Shown piece after piece: positions 1 to 7,559 of a stretch of DNA of 19,299 nt. The stretch comes from Acidimicrobiaceae bacterium (GTDB taxonomy: Bacteria; Actinomycetota; Acidimicrobiia; Acidimicrobiales; RAAP-2), in contig PMAL01000204.1 in NCBI GenBank assembly GCA_003152555.1, forward strand, positions 6,317-25,615. Reading direction: 5' to 3'. Positions within the stretch are counted from its first letter, which is position 1; every line of letters starts with the position of its first letter. The notes under the pieces are model-generated. The model worked only from the letters and a program-made list of their open reading frames with translations. It was not told the origin of the DNA and did not search any database. A program made the translations under genes and the position numbers.

Positions 1-2
1 TG

Positions 3-293
3 CTCGAGTTCGTTCGTCGCCGGATCTGCGCCGAGGGTGTCGAACCTTCGAGGGTGGAAGTGAAACAGGCCATCGGCGAGCCCTTCCACGTGATCCTCGA
101 TGAAGCGCGGTCCTGGCCCGCCGACATGATCGTCATGGCCGTTTCGGACGAACGCCGGATCCGCTCTAACTACGTCGGCAGCGTGACCGAGCAGGTCATC
201 GAATTCTCTGCGTGCGCGGTCCTCGTCGTGCCCGCGGCGTCAGCGCGCTACGCGAACGAGAGTTCCCGCCCGCCCAGTCCGGGGAACAACTGA
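3..293 (+). CDS. Universal stress protein (UspA family), C-terminal part, 5' truncated
   Basis: The reading frame is open from the window edge and ends at TGA 291-293, so only about the last 96 residues are present. The C-terminal UspA signature is clear: a segment reading DMIVMAVSDE is followed by a Gly-rich nucleotide-loop region and the terminal strand segment GSVTEQVIEFSACAVLVVPA, the usual end of the alpha/beta UspA fold. Family members are small cytoplasmic proteins, often ATP-binding, induced in stasis, hypoxia or other stress. In mycobacteria many belong to the DosR regulon, which matters here because DosR-like boxes lie further along the window. The start and promoter are outside the window. 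The GTG at 54 is an internal codon and not the likely start, because family members are about 140-150 aa or tandem duplicates of that. The next gene is convergent. Confidence 0.82.
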   Translation, partial: LEFVRRRICAEGVEPSRVEVKQAIGEPFHVILDEARSWPADMIVMAVSDERRIRSNYVGSVTEQVIEFSACAVLVVPAASARYANESSRPPSPGNN

Positions 294-525
294 GCGACTC
301 CTATATGGCGAAGTCTGGTTTCGGATGTACCGCAGTGAATCAGTCTTGGTTTGTGATTGCCTCCAGGCCACGCGACTTCAACGTACTTTCTCGAGAATGC
401 TGTCGGCCAGTTTCGGCATTGCTCGATGACATTGGCCTTGCTTCTTCGGACGCCGCCGCGGCGCAACGTCAGCCTCCACCTGCACCTTTGCGGCGAACAG
501 AATTCATTGCGTGAATCTTGATCCC

Positions 526-541
526 GCCGATCCGCATCGGC
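526..541 (-). terminator. Hairpin at the end of the ligase-ACP-acyltransferase gene
   Basis: A perfect 6-bp stem with a 4-nt loop (GCCGAT, CCGC, ATCGGC) begins at the TAG stop of the ligase fusion gene. It lies in the convergent gap after the universal stress protein gene, so it is well placed as a terminator. There is no following T-run on either strand, so intrinsic termination is uncertain. Nothing else is seen in 294-540 apart from a 10-bp palindrome, CGCCGCGGCG, at 454-463. Confidence 0.3.
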
Positions 542-3009
542 TAGAGCGTTTCCATTGCTCGATACAGCGCTTCGCTAACGTCGTCATAATTCATTTGAGG
601 GTCAAACCGCAACGGCCGACCAATCCGCACCGTCACGTTACTGCGTTTTTTGGGCCACTTTGCGTGCAGCGGCACCGTACCCGCGAGTCCGACGGTCTTG
701 ACGGGAACCACCGGAACTCCAAGGCTGACCGCCAGCAGTCCGATGCCCGACTTGAAGGGCTGCAGCAGGCCGTTGGTGCTGATACGGCCCTCGGGAGCAA
801 TGAGCACATTCCAGCCCCGGTCGATCATCTCACCCACGTACTCGAGGCTCGGCATATACGGTTCGCTGCGGGCGAACGAAAAACCGGCGAAGCAGACTCG
901 CACGATAAGCGCGAGGACCTTGTGATCGCGCAGCACATCGTCGCCCGTTGCCACCGCCAGTCGGGTGCGGATTCGTCGCGGCAGTGCCTGGTAGACAACC
1001 GGCCCGTCAAAGTCATCGCTGTGATTGAAGATGAAAATTGCCGGCGTCGCAAGGCCGTCCATTGATTCGGCGCCAACAACATCGATGCTGACCCACACGC
1101 GAACAATGGCCCTCAATAAACCGTCGCGAATCCCATTGCCGATGAACCGCACCCATCGCCAGTAGGGCCAAAGCGGCGGTTTGCTCGCCTTCGCAGCCGA
1201 CGTCCCCTGACTGATCAACTGGCGCAACTGAGCAACGGTGGTCGCGGGGGTGATCTTCTCATCGGAAATGGAGATCCCCAGTTGCTCCTCAAGCAGCGAG
1301 ACGACTGTGAGTCTTCGCAACGAGTCGAGTCCGATATCGCCGAGGGAGTCGGACTCGGCGACCACCACGTTCGCGTCGTCGAGACTCAACCGGATGATGT
1401 GCACCAGCGAGTCGACCGTTGCCTCAGAGGTCCGTTTCTGCGTCGGCCGCTCGTTCTCGTTGGAATTGGCCCACAGTTGGACCTGACGCCGGTCAATCTT
1501 GAGCAGGCGGGTCCGAGGGAAGTCGCCGTCGGGCCAGCGTCGCCAGTGGTCGATGTACTGAAATGACTCGAGTTGCGAGTTGATCTCGCCAATCGCTTCG
1601 TTGATGACGCGGTCCGACTCGTCGGAGAGAACGACCGCCGTGACGGATTCGCCCTTTGGGTCCTTCACCCCAACGATGCAGACATCCTGGAAACGAGGAT
1701 CCCGATCGGCGACCAGTTCAATGTCTTCAGGAAAGACCTTGAGGCCACTGCTGCGCACAATGGCAAACTTCAGCCTGCCCTGAATGAGGAGGCAGCCATC
1801 GTCCATGCGCCCGACGTCACCCGTACGGAACCAACCATCCTCGGTAAATGCCTCGCCGGTGGCGATTGGGTTGTGCCAATACTCTTCGAAAACACTGGGG
1901 CCCTTCGCCTGAATTTCACCGTCTTGGCCCATACGCAACTGCACGTTGTCAAGAACTCGACCCGGTGAGTCGACTCGTCGTTCGCTCAAACTATTGACGG
2001 TGAGAATCGGCGACGTTTCGGTGAGCCCGTACCCCTGCACCGTTCGCACGCCCATTCTCTCCCACGCTGACGCGACATCGATTGGTATAGGTGCCCCTCC
2101 GGTGACCACAAGATCCAGGTGACCACCAAGTCTCGAGTGGACGCTGTGGAAGAGAATCCGTCGCAGAGAGAATGGAAGGTGACCAGCAATCTTCAAGGCT
2201 CGCGCAAGCGTCCTCGCCTTTCCTTCGTCCCTGGCGGTCTGTTGAATGCGCTCGAGCATCAGAGAAAGCAGTTGCGGTATAGCCAGGATGGTGTTGACCT
2301 GATAGTCCACTAGGGCTTGCGAAATGGCGTACGGGGTAACTCGAGGAATGTAGAAGATGCTGGCGCCGCGTGAGAGTACCGCCAGGCTGCCCGTGAGCTC
2401 GTACATGTGCGACAGGGGCAGCACCGAGAGGAGGCGCCAATCGTCTCCTACGTCAATTCGCTGCAAAATACCCGAAATATTCGCGAGCACATTGCGCTGG
2501 GTCAGCACCACCCCCTTAGGGTCGGCGGTCGTGCCCGAGGTGAACACGATCAAGGCCGGCCAGTCGTCGCGCAGCTCGTTGTCCGGAGCACTGGTCGAAT
2601 GCCCACCAATAAGTTCATTGAATTCTTCGAGATAGAAGGAGTTCAATGATGCGTCGATGTCCGGGTGAAGGTACTTGCTCAGAAAGACAATCTTGGGGTC
2701 CGTCTCGGCTACGAAGCGCAGAATTGTCGGGCGGGAACTCGCGGCGTCGACGGGGACCAAGACCGCTCCGAGCAGCAGCGTTCCGAGCAGCAGTTCCACC
2801 CACTCGGGAGAGTTGCCCGCGACCACCATAACTCGGTCACCCTGAGCGACTCCTTGGGCGCCCAAGTAGTGAGCCGCCTGGTGCACGCGCGAACGTAATT
2901 CGCGATGAGTAAGCCTTTCAATTTTCAAGAATGGCCTACTGGTCAAGGCGAGACGATCCGCGAACTCGTCATAGCTCGCCACGTACTCACCGAAATCTCG
3001 GTAGCTCAT
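541..3009 (-). CDS. Trifunctional fusion: acyl-CoA/acyl-ACP ligase - acyl carrier domain - PlsC-type acyltransferase
   Basis: This 822-aa protein has three recognisable parts. Residues about 1-510 are an ANL-family adenylating enzyme: the phosphate-binding loop FTSGTTADPKG is at 156-166, QGYGLTETSP at 325-334, the hinge region GRLKFAIVRSSG at 411-422, and the likely catalytic lysine is K504. Residues about 530-600 are a carrier domain with the phosphopantetheine serine S563 in GDIGLDSLRR. Residues about 615-822 are a PlsC/LPLAT acyltransferase with the H-x4-D motif at H663-D668 (NHSDDFD) and EGR at 740-742 in place of the usual EGT. The expected chemistry is ATP-dependent activation of a fatty acid, loading onto the built-in carrier, and transfer to a lysophospholipid or another acceptor. 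E. coli Aas combines a ligase and an acyltransferase in the opposite order and has no internal carrier. The ATG overlaps the stop of the upstream acpS-like gene (ATGA), so translation is probably coupled. The substrate cannot be read from the sequence. Confidence 0.88.
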   Translation of the reverse strand: MSYRDFGEYVASYDEFADRLALTSRPFLKIERLTHRELRSRVHQAAHYLGAQGVAQGDRVMVVAGNSPEWVELLLGTLLLGAVLVPVDAASSRPTILRFVAETDPKIVFLSKYLHPDIDASLNSFYLEEFNELIGGHSTSAPDNELRDDWPALIVFTSGTTADPKGVVLTQRNVLANISGILQRIDVGDDWRLLSVLPLSHMYELTGSLAVLSRGASIFYIPRVTPYAISQALVDYQVNTILAIPQLLSLMLERIQQTARDEGKARTLARALKIAGHLPFSLRRILFHSVHSRLGGHLDLVVTGGAPIPIDVASAWERMGVRTVQGYGLTETSPILTVNSLSERRVDSPGRVLDNVQLRMGQDGEIQAKGPSVFEEYWHNPIATGEAFTEDGWFRTGDVGRMDDGCLLIQGRLKFAIVRSSGLKVFPEDIELVADRDPRFQDVCIVGVKDPKGESVTAVVLSDESDRVINEAIGEINSQLESFQYIDHWRRWPDGDFPRTRLLKIDRRQVQLWANSNENERPTQKRTSEATVDSLVHIIRLSLDDANVVVAESDSLGDIGLDSLRRLTVVSLLEEQLGISISDEKITPATTVAQLRQLISQGTSAAKASKPPLWPYWRWVRFIGNGIRDGLLRAIVRVWVSIDVVGAESMDGLATPAIFIFNHSDDFDGPVVYQALPRRIRTRLAVATGDDVLRDHKVLALIVRVCFAGFSFARSEPYMPSLEYVGEMIDRGWNVLIAPEGRISTNGLLQPFKSGIGLLAVSLGVPVVPVKTVGLAGTVPLHAKWPKKRSNVTVRIGRPLRFDPQMNYDDVSEALYRAMETL

Positions 3010-3320
3010 TCCACAACGACCAAAGCCACCGCGACCACGTATTCACCATGGTGCGAAATTGATAGTTCGAAACTCTGAGATTCCGTTGCACCGTACGGCC
3101 TGCCCGAGGCGTCATAGGTGACCGCGACGTCGATGAGACGCTCGGGGGGCTCCGGCGCCGCCTTGATCACCGCCTCTTTGGCAGCCCACAACCCCGCCAA
3201 ATGTTGAACATTCTGATTCTCCAACTCTGACGGATTGAACGCCCTCTCGAGAAAGTGGGCACCACCGGCGTCCATTTGCCGACGGAATTCAGGAATAAAG
3301 ACCAGATCGATACCAATCAT
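3006..3320 (-). CDS. acpS: Holo-ACP synthase-type phosphopantetheinyl transferase
   Basis: This 104-aa protein, close to the usual 115-125 aa, has the AcpS hallmarks: MIGIDLV at the N-terminus with the metal-binding D5, a F-N-P-S-E-L segment at 28-33, AAKEAVIKA at 46-54 with the conserved K48/E49, and SISHHGEYVVAVA at 87-99. AcpS enzymes move 4'-phosphopantetheine from CoA to the serine of acyl carrier proteins. Its stop codon overlaps by 4 nt the ATG of the ligase-ACP-acyltransferase fusion, so S563 of that protein is the natural substrate candidate. Whether it also serves the fatty-acid-synthase ACP cannot be told. The start is supported by AGGGTGAGG just before the ATG. The 268 bp upstream, back to the ftsH stop, show no convincing promoter. 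Confidence 0.88.
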   Translation of the reverse strand: MIGIDLVFIPEFRRQMDAGGAHFLERAFNPSELENQNVQHLAGLWAAKEAVIKAAPEPPERLIDVAVTYDASGRPYGATESQSFELSISHHGEYVVAVALVVVE

Positions 3321-3588
3321 GCCTCACCCTAACTCTCAGTCCCGCGTGCGACATTCGTCGAGCTTGGCACGAAGAACTCCTGAAGGTTTCGGCTGCGGCC
3401 TGCGGCGCCCGACTCGCGTCGGCTTCGACGAGCGACGCGCTCCGCAATATTTTCGGGTCATGTCGGCGACCGTCGGGGATCAGCCGTGCATCGTCGCCCG
3501 CAGAACGATTGCTGCGACTCGCCCACCCGGATTCTCGTGGCGCGCATTCATTGCGGCACGTGAGTTCGAGTCACTGGATTCTAGAGAG

Positions 3589-5553
3589 TCAGCGGCCTTC
3601 AATATCCTTACCCGTAGCGACGTGGGTCGTCTCCAGGGTCGACGGGGTGCGATCGGGAGCCACGGTCACGCCCCCTCCGGCGACTGGTTCCGTTCGCCCG
3701 GCAATGCTGTAGACCACGGAGCCGTCGACGGTCTCATTGGCCACGAGAAGCGCGACGAGCCGGTCAACGGCATCGCGGTGCTCGGTCAAGATCGATATCG
3801 ATCGCTCTTCGGCCTCGCGCAACATCCTCGAGATTTCGGCGTCCACCAACGCTTGGGTCTTCTCGGAGAATGGCCGACTCGAAAAGGCGTTGCCGCCTTC
3901 GCCCAGAAACATCGATCCTCCTGAGGGATAGCCCACGGGCCCAAGGGCTGGCGACAGCCCGAACTCGCGCACCATTTTCGTCGCAAGTTCGGTGGCCTTC
4001 GCCAGGTCGTTCGAAGCGCCGGTCGATCCCTGGCCGAGCACGACGAGTTCGCTGGCCCTGCCTCCTAGGAAGACCGTGAGGGTGTCGTAAAGATAGTCCT
4101 CGCCATAGAGATGGCGCTCAACGAGCGGGAACTGCTCGGTGACACCGAGCGCTTGCCCGGCGGGGAGGATTGTCACCTTGGCCACCGGATCGGCCTTATC
4201 GCAGTAGGCGGCCACGAGCGCGTGGCCCGCTTCGTGCACGGCGACGGCGTGCTGTTCATCGGGTATCAGCACGTTCGATCCCTCCCGCTGGCCAAGAATG
4301 ATCCGGTCCCGGGCTTGGTCAAAATCCGCGGCGCTCAGTATGACGCGATCGGCACGAACTGCGAAAATCGCGGCCTCGTTGATGAGATTTGCGAGATCGG
4401 CGCCGGAGAAACCAGGCGTGCCTCTCGCCACGACTTCGAGGTTCACGTCGGGGGCTAGCTGCTTGCCCCGGGCGTGGACCAGCAAGATCGCGAGCCGCTC
4501 CGGGAGGGTCGGCAGCGAGATGATGACTTCTCGGTCAAAACGGCCGGGTCGCAACAGCGCGGGATCGAGTACTTCTGGTCGGTTGGTGGCGGCCAGCACG
4601 ACGATGCCGGTCGCCGGGTCGAAGCCGTCCATCTCCGCGAGCAGTTGGTTGAGCGTCTGCTCGCGCTCGTCGTTCGAGACCACCATGGCGCCACCGCGAC
4701 GTTGACCGATCGCGTCGATCTCATCGACGAAAATGATCGCCGGTGCGCGCTTTCGTGCTTCGGCGAAGAGATCGCGCACCCGGGCCGCCCCCACGCCAAC
4801 GAACATCTCAACGAAGCTCGATCCGGTGACGGAGAAGAACGGCACGCGGGCCTCGCCGGCCACCGCGCGGGCGAGGAGGGTCTTGCCCGTACCGGGAGGC
4901 CCAACCATCAAGACACCCCGGGGCGCCATAGCGCCGGCACGGGCGTAGCGCTCGGGGCGCTGGAGGAAGTCGACGACCTCGCGAATCTCAAGCTTGGCCC
5001 CTTCGTAGCCGGCGACGTCGGCGAACGTCGTCTTCGGGCGCTCCTCGTCGAAGACCTTCGCCTTTGAGCGGCCGACCCCGAGCGCTCCCTGTAAACGTCC
5101 TGAGGCACCCTTCGACAGCCGCCACCAGATGTAGCCAACGACAAGAAAGGGGGAAAGCAGAATGAGCCACGCCAGCACCTCTGAACCAAACGAAGTCCCC
5201 GACGTCTCGGCGGTGATCTGGACACCATGAGCTTCTAGCTCGTTCAGCAGGGCCTGACCAGCCTGGGGAGGGATCGCGGTCGAGTACTCGTTACCGTTGC
5301 GCAAGGTCCCAGTCGCCACGCCACTCGCCTCAATGGTGACGGTCTTCACCTTGTGTGCGGCGACATCGCTCAGGAACTTCGAGTAATTGAGCGTGACCTG
5401 GGTCTGACTATTGGTCGCCGGAACGATGAAGAACAGAACGACGAAGAATCCGAGCGCGACCAGCCAGAGGTAGTGCCGCCACGCCGGAGGAGGGGGCGAT
5501 GCGGTTGGAGCGCCCTTGTTCTGCGTCGATGGTGCGTTCGCTTGCTTGGTCAC
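3589..5553 (-). CDS. ftsH: ATP-dependent zinc metalloprotease FtsH
   Basis: This is a membrane-anchored AAA+ protease that degrades damaged membrane proteins and short-lived regulators. From the GTG start chosen at 5553 it has 654 aa, close to the usual 610-650. The frame is open upstream to an ATG at 5655 (688 aa), but those extra 34 residues are Arg-rich and neither start has a strong ribosome site. In the 688-residue numbering, TM1 is about 61-79, a periplasmic-type domain follows, and TM2 is about 158-178. Walker A GPPGTGKT is at 252-259, pore motif FVG at 285-287, Walker B IIFVDE at 307-312, and arginine fingers R369/R372 lie in RPGRFDR. The zinc motif HEAGH is at 474-478, with the third ligand D550. 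All catalytic residues are present. The protease-domain start reads [14 protein letters not shown], a divergent form of the usual segment. It is monocistronic, preceded by its own promoter at 5719-5747. Confidence 0.93.
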   Translation of the reverse strand: MTKQANAPSTQNKGAPTASPPPPAWRHYLWLVALGFFVVLFFIVPATNSQTQVTLNYSKFLSDVAAHKVKTVTIEASGVATGTLRNGNEYSTAIPPQAGQALLNELEAHGVQITAETSGTSFGSEVLAWLILLSPFLVVGYIWWRLSKGASGRLQGALGVGRSKAKVFDEERPKTTFADVAGYEGAKLEIREVVDFLQRPERYARAGAMAPRGVLMVGPPGTGKTLLARAVAGEARVPFFSVTGSSFVEMFVGVGAARVRDLFAEARKRAPAIIFVDEIDAIGQRRGGAMVVSNDEREQTLNQLLAEMDGFDPATGIVVLAATNRPEVLDPALLRPGRFDREVIISLPTLPERLAILLVHARGKQLAPDVNLEVVARGTPGFSGADLANLINEAAIFAVRADRVILSAADFDQARDRIILGQREGSNVLIPDEQHAVAVHEAGHALVAAYCDKADPVAKVTILPAGQALGVTEQFPLVERHLYGEDYLYDTLTVFLGGRASELVVLGQGSTGASNDLAKATELATKMVREFGLSPALGPVGYPSGGSMFLGEGGNAFSSRPFSEKTQALVDAEISRMLREAEERSISILTEHRDAVDRLVALLVANETVDGSVVYSIAGRTEPVAGGGVTVAPDRTPSTLETTHVATGKDIEGR

Positions 5554-5718
5554 GCGAACCCGCCGCTCGAGTTCGGCGGAAAATGACCGGTCGCGCGGTC
5601 GTCCTCGTTCACACGTCCGCCCCGCAGTATTCCGTCGGAGAACACGCAAGAACATGGGCCGAAGAAGGAGCGGACCGGGAATCGAAGCGTGCTCATTGAA
5701 TGGTCCGTCGTGTCGATG

Positions 5719-5747
5719 ATCATAGAACTGCCCGAATGGAGAGGCAA
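5719..5747 (-). promoter_or_regulatory. Predicted sigma-70-type promoter of ftsH
   Basis: On the minus strand TTGCCT (5742-5747, 4/6 to TTGACA) and TATGAT (5719-5724, 5/6 to TATAAT) are separated by exactly 17 nt. Transcription would begin near 5712, giving a leader of about 57 nt to the ATG at 5655 or about 159 nt to the preferred GTG at 5553. This is the best housekeeping-type promoter in the window. Confidence 0.55.
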
Positions 5748-5896
5748 TAACTGCGAGGAGACGTCGACGGACACACGGCGAAAACCGTCAAAGGCGTGGG
5801 ATGGTCTTGCACGAATTCCCCTTGTCCATTGAGACATACTTCTTCTGACCTATCGCGACGATGCATCAACGTCTAACTGCTCTCTCCACAACATAA

Positions 5897-5910
5897 CTGG
5901 AATGTTCCAG
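5897..5910. promoter_or_regulatory. 14-bp perfect palindrome, possible operator
   Basis: CTGGAATGTTCCAG has perfect 6-bp arms around a TG centre. It is followed at once by CGATATCG (5911-5918), itself palindromic. It lies in the 338-bp gap between the glycosyltransferase stop and the ftsH promoter, about 150 bp upstream of the ftsH -35. It could bind a dimeric regulator, or it could act in RNA as the end of the glycosyltransferase transcript, although no T-run follows. No further gene is seen in 5748-5993. Confidence 0.3.
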
Positions 5911-5993
5911 CGATATCGATACGAAGTTCCCGATCAAGGCGTCCCATGTCCAAGCGACGGTTGAAGCGCGACGAGCCGGGCGTAAACCTCGAC

Positions 5994-7151
5994 TTACGAG
6001 GCCGACGCCAACCTCGACAATGACAAAGTTGCATTGATCAGTTCGCGGTAAGCCGCGCCGATCGACGGCCAGAGCAGGACGGTGGCCTCGCGCCTCGCGA
6101 CCTCGCCCATCTGCGCGCGAAGACCAGGTTCGTAGAGGATGCATTCGAGGGCGGCCGCCATCGCGCTGACGTCTCCCTGGGGCACCACCAGCCCGGCCCC
6201 GTGGGAAAGTAGTTCCTGCGCCAACGGAAATCGAGTCGCTACCACTGGCTTGCCCGATGCCAAGGCTTCGACGAGAACACCGGAACTGCCCTGATCGAGC
6301 GAGTCGTAGGGCAGCAAGACGACGTCCGCACTGCGCACCAGCGTCCTGAGCGACTCCCAATCCCGGTAACTGTCGTCGAAGCGCACGTGATCGCCCATCC
6401 CCAGGGCCGCTGCGATTTCACGCAGCCGGTTCCGGTAGCGTTCACCCTGGATGGCGAGCACTTTGGGATGGGTTCGTCCGGCCACGATGTACGTTGGCGC
6501 CGGCGAATGCCCCTGGAGCAGCGATACCGCGGCAATCCCGTACTCAATCCCCTTGCCCGGACCGAGCAGTCCCCACGTCAAGACGGTGGGCCATCTCACG
6601 TTGTCGCAGGTCGGTCCGGTGAAGTTCGCCTTGGCCCCGTGCGGGATCACCACGACCCTCTCGGGATCCGTGCCGTGTACCGCTATGAGACGACGGCGAG
6701 CGGCCTCGCTCTGGACAACCACCGCCGACGCGGCCATGATCACTCCATTGAGCACCACGCGCTGGTGCCGCGTGGGATTAGCGAGCACCGTGTGGAGTAC
6801 GGCGATGAGAGGCACTCGCGTGGCGTCCATGAGTTCGAGCACGTCTTCACCGTCGAGCCCCCCGAATAGTCCGTATTCGTGCTGGAGCATCACGACGTCC
6901 GCCGAGTCCATCGCCGCGACGGCCTTAAAGAGGGAGGTACGGTCGCCCGCGATCCACTGGGCGGCCACCTCTTCGTGCACCTCAACCTCAGCCTGGTCGA
7001 GCACACGTACGATGAACGTACGCCAATCATTCTGGGGACCGGCGATCGCCGACGCGAGGTTGCAGGTGAAGGTTGCCAGTCCACACGCGGTCGGTGGGTA
7101 CGTGCTCACGAACGCCACCGTCCGCCTCGGTGCGGTCGTGCTGACGCTCAT
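5994..7151 (-). CDS. Family-4 glycosyltransferase (GT-B fold)
   Basis: This is a 385-aa cytoplasmic, retaining-type glycosyltransferase. The N-terminal Rossmann part has VAFVSTYPPTACGLATF at 12-28, the nucleotide/acceptor-site loop typical of GT4 enzymes, and LQHEYGLFGG at 89-98. The donor-binding C-terminal half has LTWGLLGPGKGIE at 191-203, DVVLLPYDSLDQGSSGVLVE at 276-295, and the family glutamate E295 followed by ALASGKPVVAT. Sugar donor and acceptor cannot be assigned; relatives act on trehalose-like sugars, glycolipids or exopolysaccharide. The ATG overlaps the stop of a 42-aa ORF by 4 nt, and GGAGG stands just before it. Both genes sit behind the best DosR-like box in the window, so they are probably expressed as one stress-induced unit. 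Confidence 0.88.
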   Translation of the reverse strand: MSVSTTAPRRTVAFVSTYPPTACGLATFTCNLASAIAGPQNDWRTFIVRVLDQAEVEVHEEVAAQWIAGDRTSLFKAVAAMDSADVVMLQHEYGLFGGLDGEDVLELMDATRVPLIAVLHTVLANPTRHQRVVLNGVIMAASAVVVQSEAARRRLIAVHGTDPERVVVIPHGAKANFTGPTCDNVRWPTVLTWGLLGPGKGIEYGIAAVSLLQGHSPAPTYIVAGRTHPKVLAIQGERYRNRLREIAAALGMGDHVRFDDSYRDWESLRTLVRSADVVLLPYDSLDQGSSGVLVEALASGKPVVATRFPLAQELLSHGAGLVVPQGDVSAMAAALECILYEPGLRAQMGEVARREATVLLWPSIGAAYRELINATLSLSRLASAS

Positions 7152-7276
7152 CGAGCGCCTCCGCTCGCATTTCGCCAGAGCCGGAAGCCTTCGCGAGGGA
7201 CGCGATCGCTTCGCTGGTCGGCTTGGATCACCGAATCATCCAAGTTGAATTGATCGAAATGCTCCGCGAGTTGCAT
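7148..7276 (-). CDS. 42-aa leader ORF coupled to the glycosyltransferase gene
   Basis: An ATG at 7276 has an excellent ribosome site (TTAGGAG, 6-7 nt before it). The ORF reads through 42 codons and ends in a TGA overlapping the glycosyltransferase ATG (ATGA). The peptide starts MQLAEHFDQFNLDD and is rich in Asp, Arg and Gln, with no membrane segment or signal peptide. I recognise no family. It lies 69 nt downstream of the DosR-like box, so it would be the first gene of the operon. It may be a real microprotein, or it may only deliver ribosomes to the glycosyltransferase start. Confidence 0.55.
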   Translation of the reverse strand: MQLAEHFDQFNLDDSVIQADQRSDRVPREGFRLWRNASGGAR

Positions 7277-7315
7277 CAACCACTCCTAACCGCTAGGACG
7301 CCCTGTGATTGCCCA

Positions 7316-7361
7316 ATTATTGGTGCAGATTGTGCTCCGGCCATAGGGTCTAAAGTCCCTA
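7316..7361 (-). promoter_or_regulatory. DosR/DevR-like box and -10 element upstream of the leader ORF-glycosyltransferase operon
   Basis: The minus strand at 7344-7361 reads TAGGGACTTTAGACCCTA. Its core GGGACTTTAGACCC matches 13 of 14 positions of the mycobacterial DosR core GGGACTWWAGTCCC. A -10-like AATAAT is at 7316-7321, 24 nt after the GACTTTAGACCC core (7346-7357). This puts the box centre near -43, the usual place for an activator site overlapping -35. There is no good -35 hexamer, as expected for an activator-dependent promoter. Confidence 0.55.
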
Positions 7362-7511
7362 GCGACCGGCTGTCGCACCCACGCCGGCACGCCCATTCCT
7401 AATCCTCATCATGCTTTCGCTTTCTCTTCTAAAGACAGTGCTCGCAACTTGAGACCGTCGAATCCCGCCGGCCCTCGAGACGGTCCGAGTAGTCGAGGTG
7501 CGCCTGAGGCC

Positions 7512-7534
7512 CGACTCACGATTCGCGCGAGTCG
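7512..7534 (-). terminator. Weak hairpin after the MFS exporter gene
   Basis: Arms CGACTC and GAGTCG flank an 11-nt loop, 25 bp beyond the MFS stop codon. A second looser repeat (CCTCGA/TCGAGG) follows near 7474-7499. Neither is followed by a T-run, so these are only candidates for ending the MFS transcript. The rest of 7362-7559 shows no gene. Confidence 0.2.
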
Positions 7535-7559
7535 CTGCCCACATCCACCACGGTCGGGC

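Noticed and set aside
3325..3345. GCGGGACTGAGAGTTAG (minus) before acpS as a DosR-like box
   Set aside because: Only one half matches and it lies almost on the ribosome site, too close to the start for an activator site.
3555..3580. GTGAGTTCGAGTCAC resembling a tRNA T-arm next to the ftsH stop
   Set aside because: Only a 4-bp stem with a TTCGA-type loop; no acceptor, D or anticodon arms can be built around it, so neither a tRNA nor a tRNA-derived attachment site is supported.
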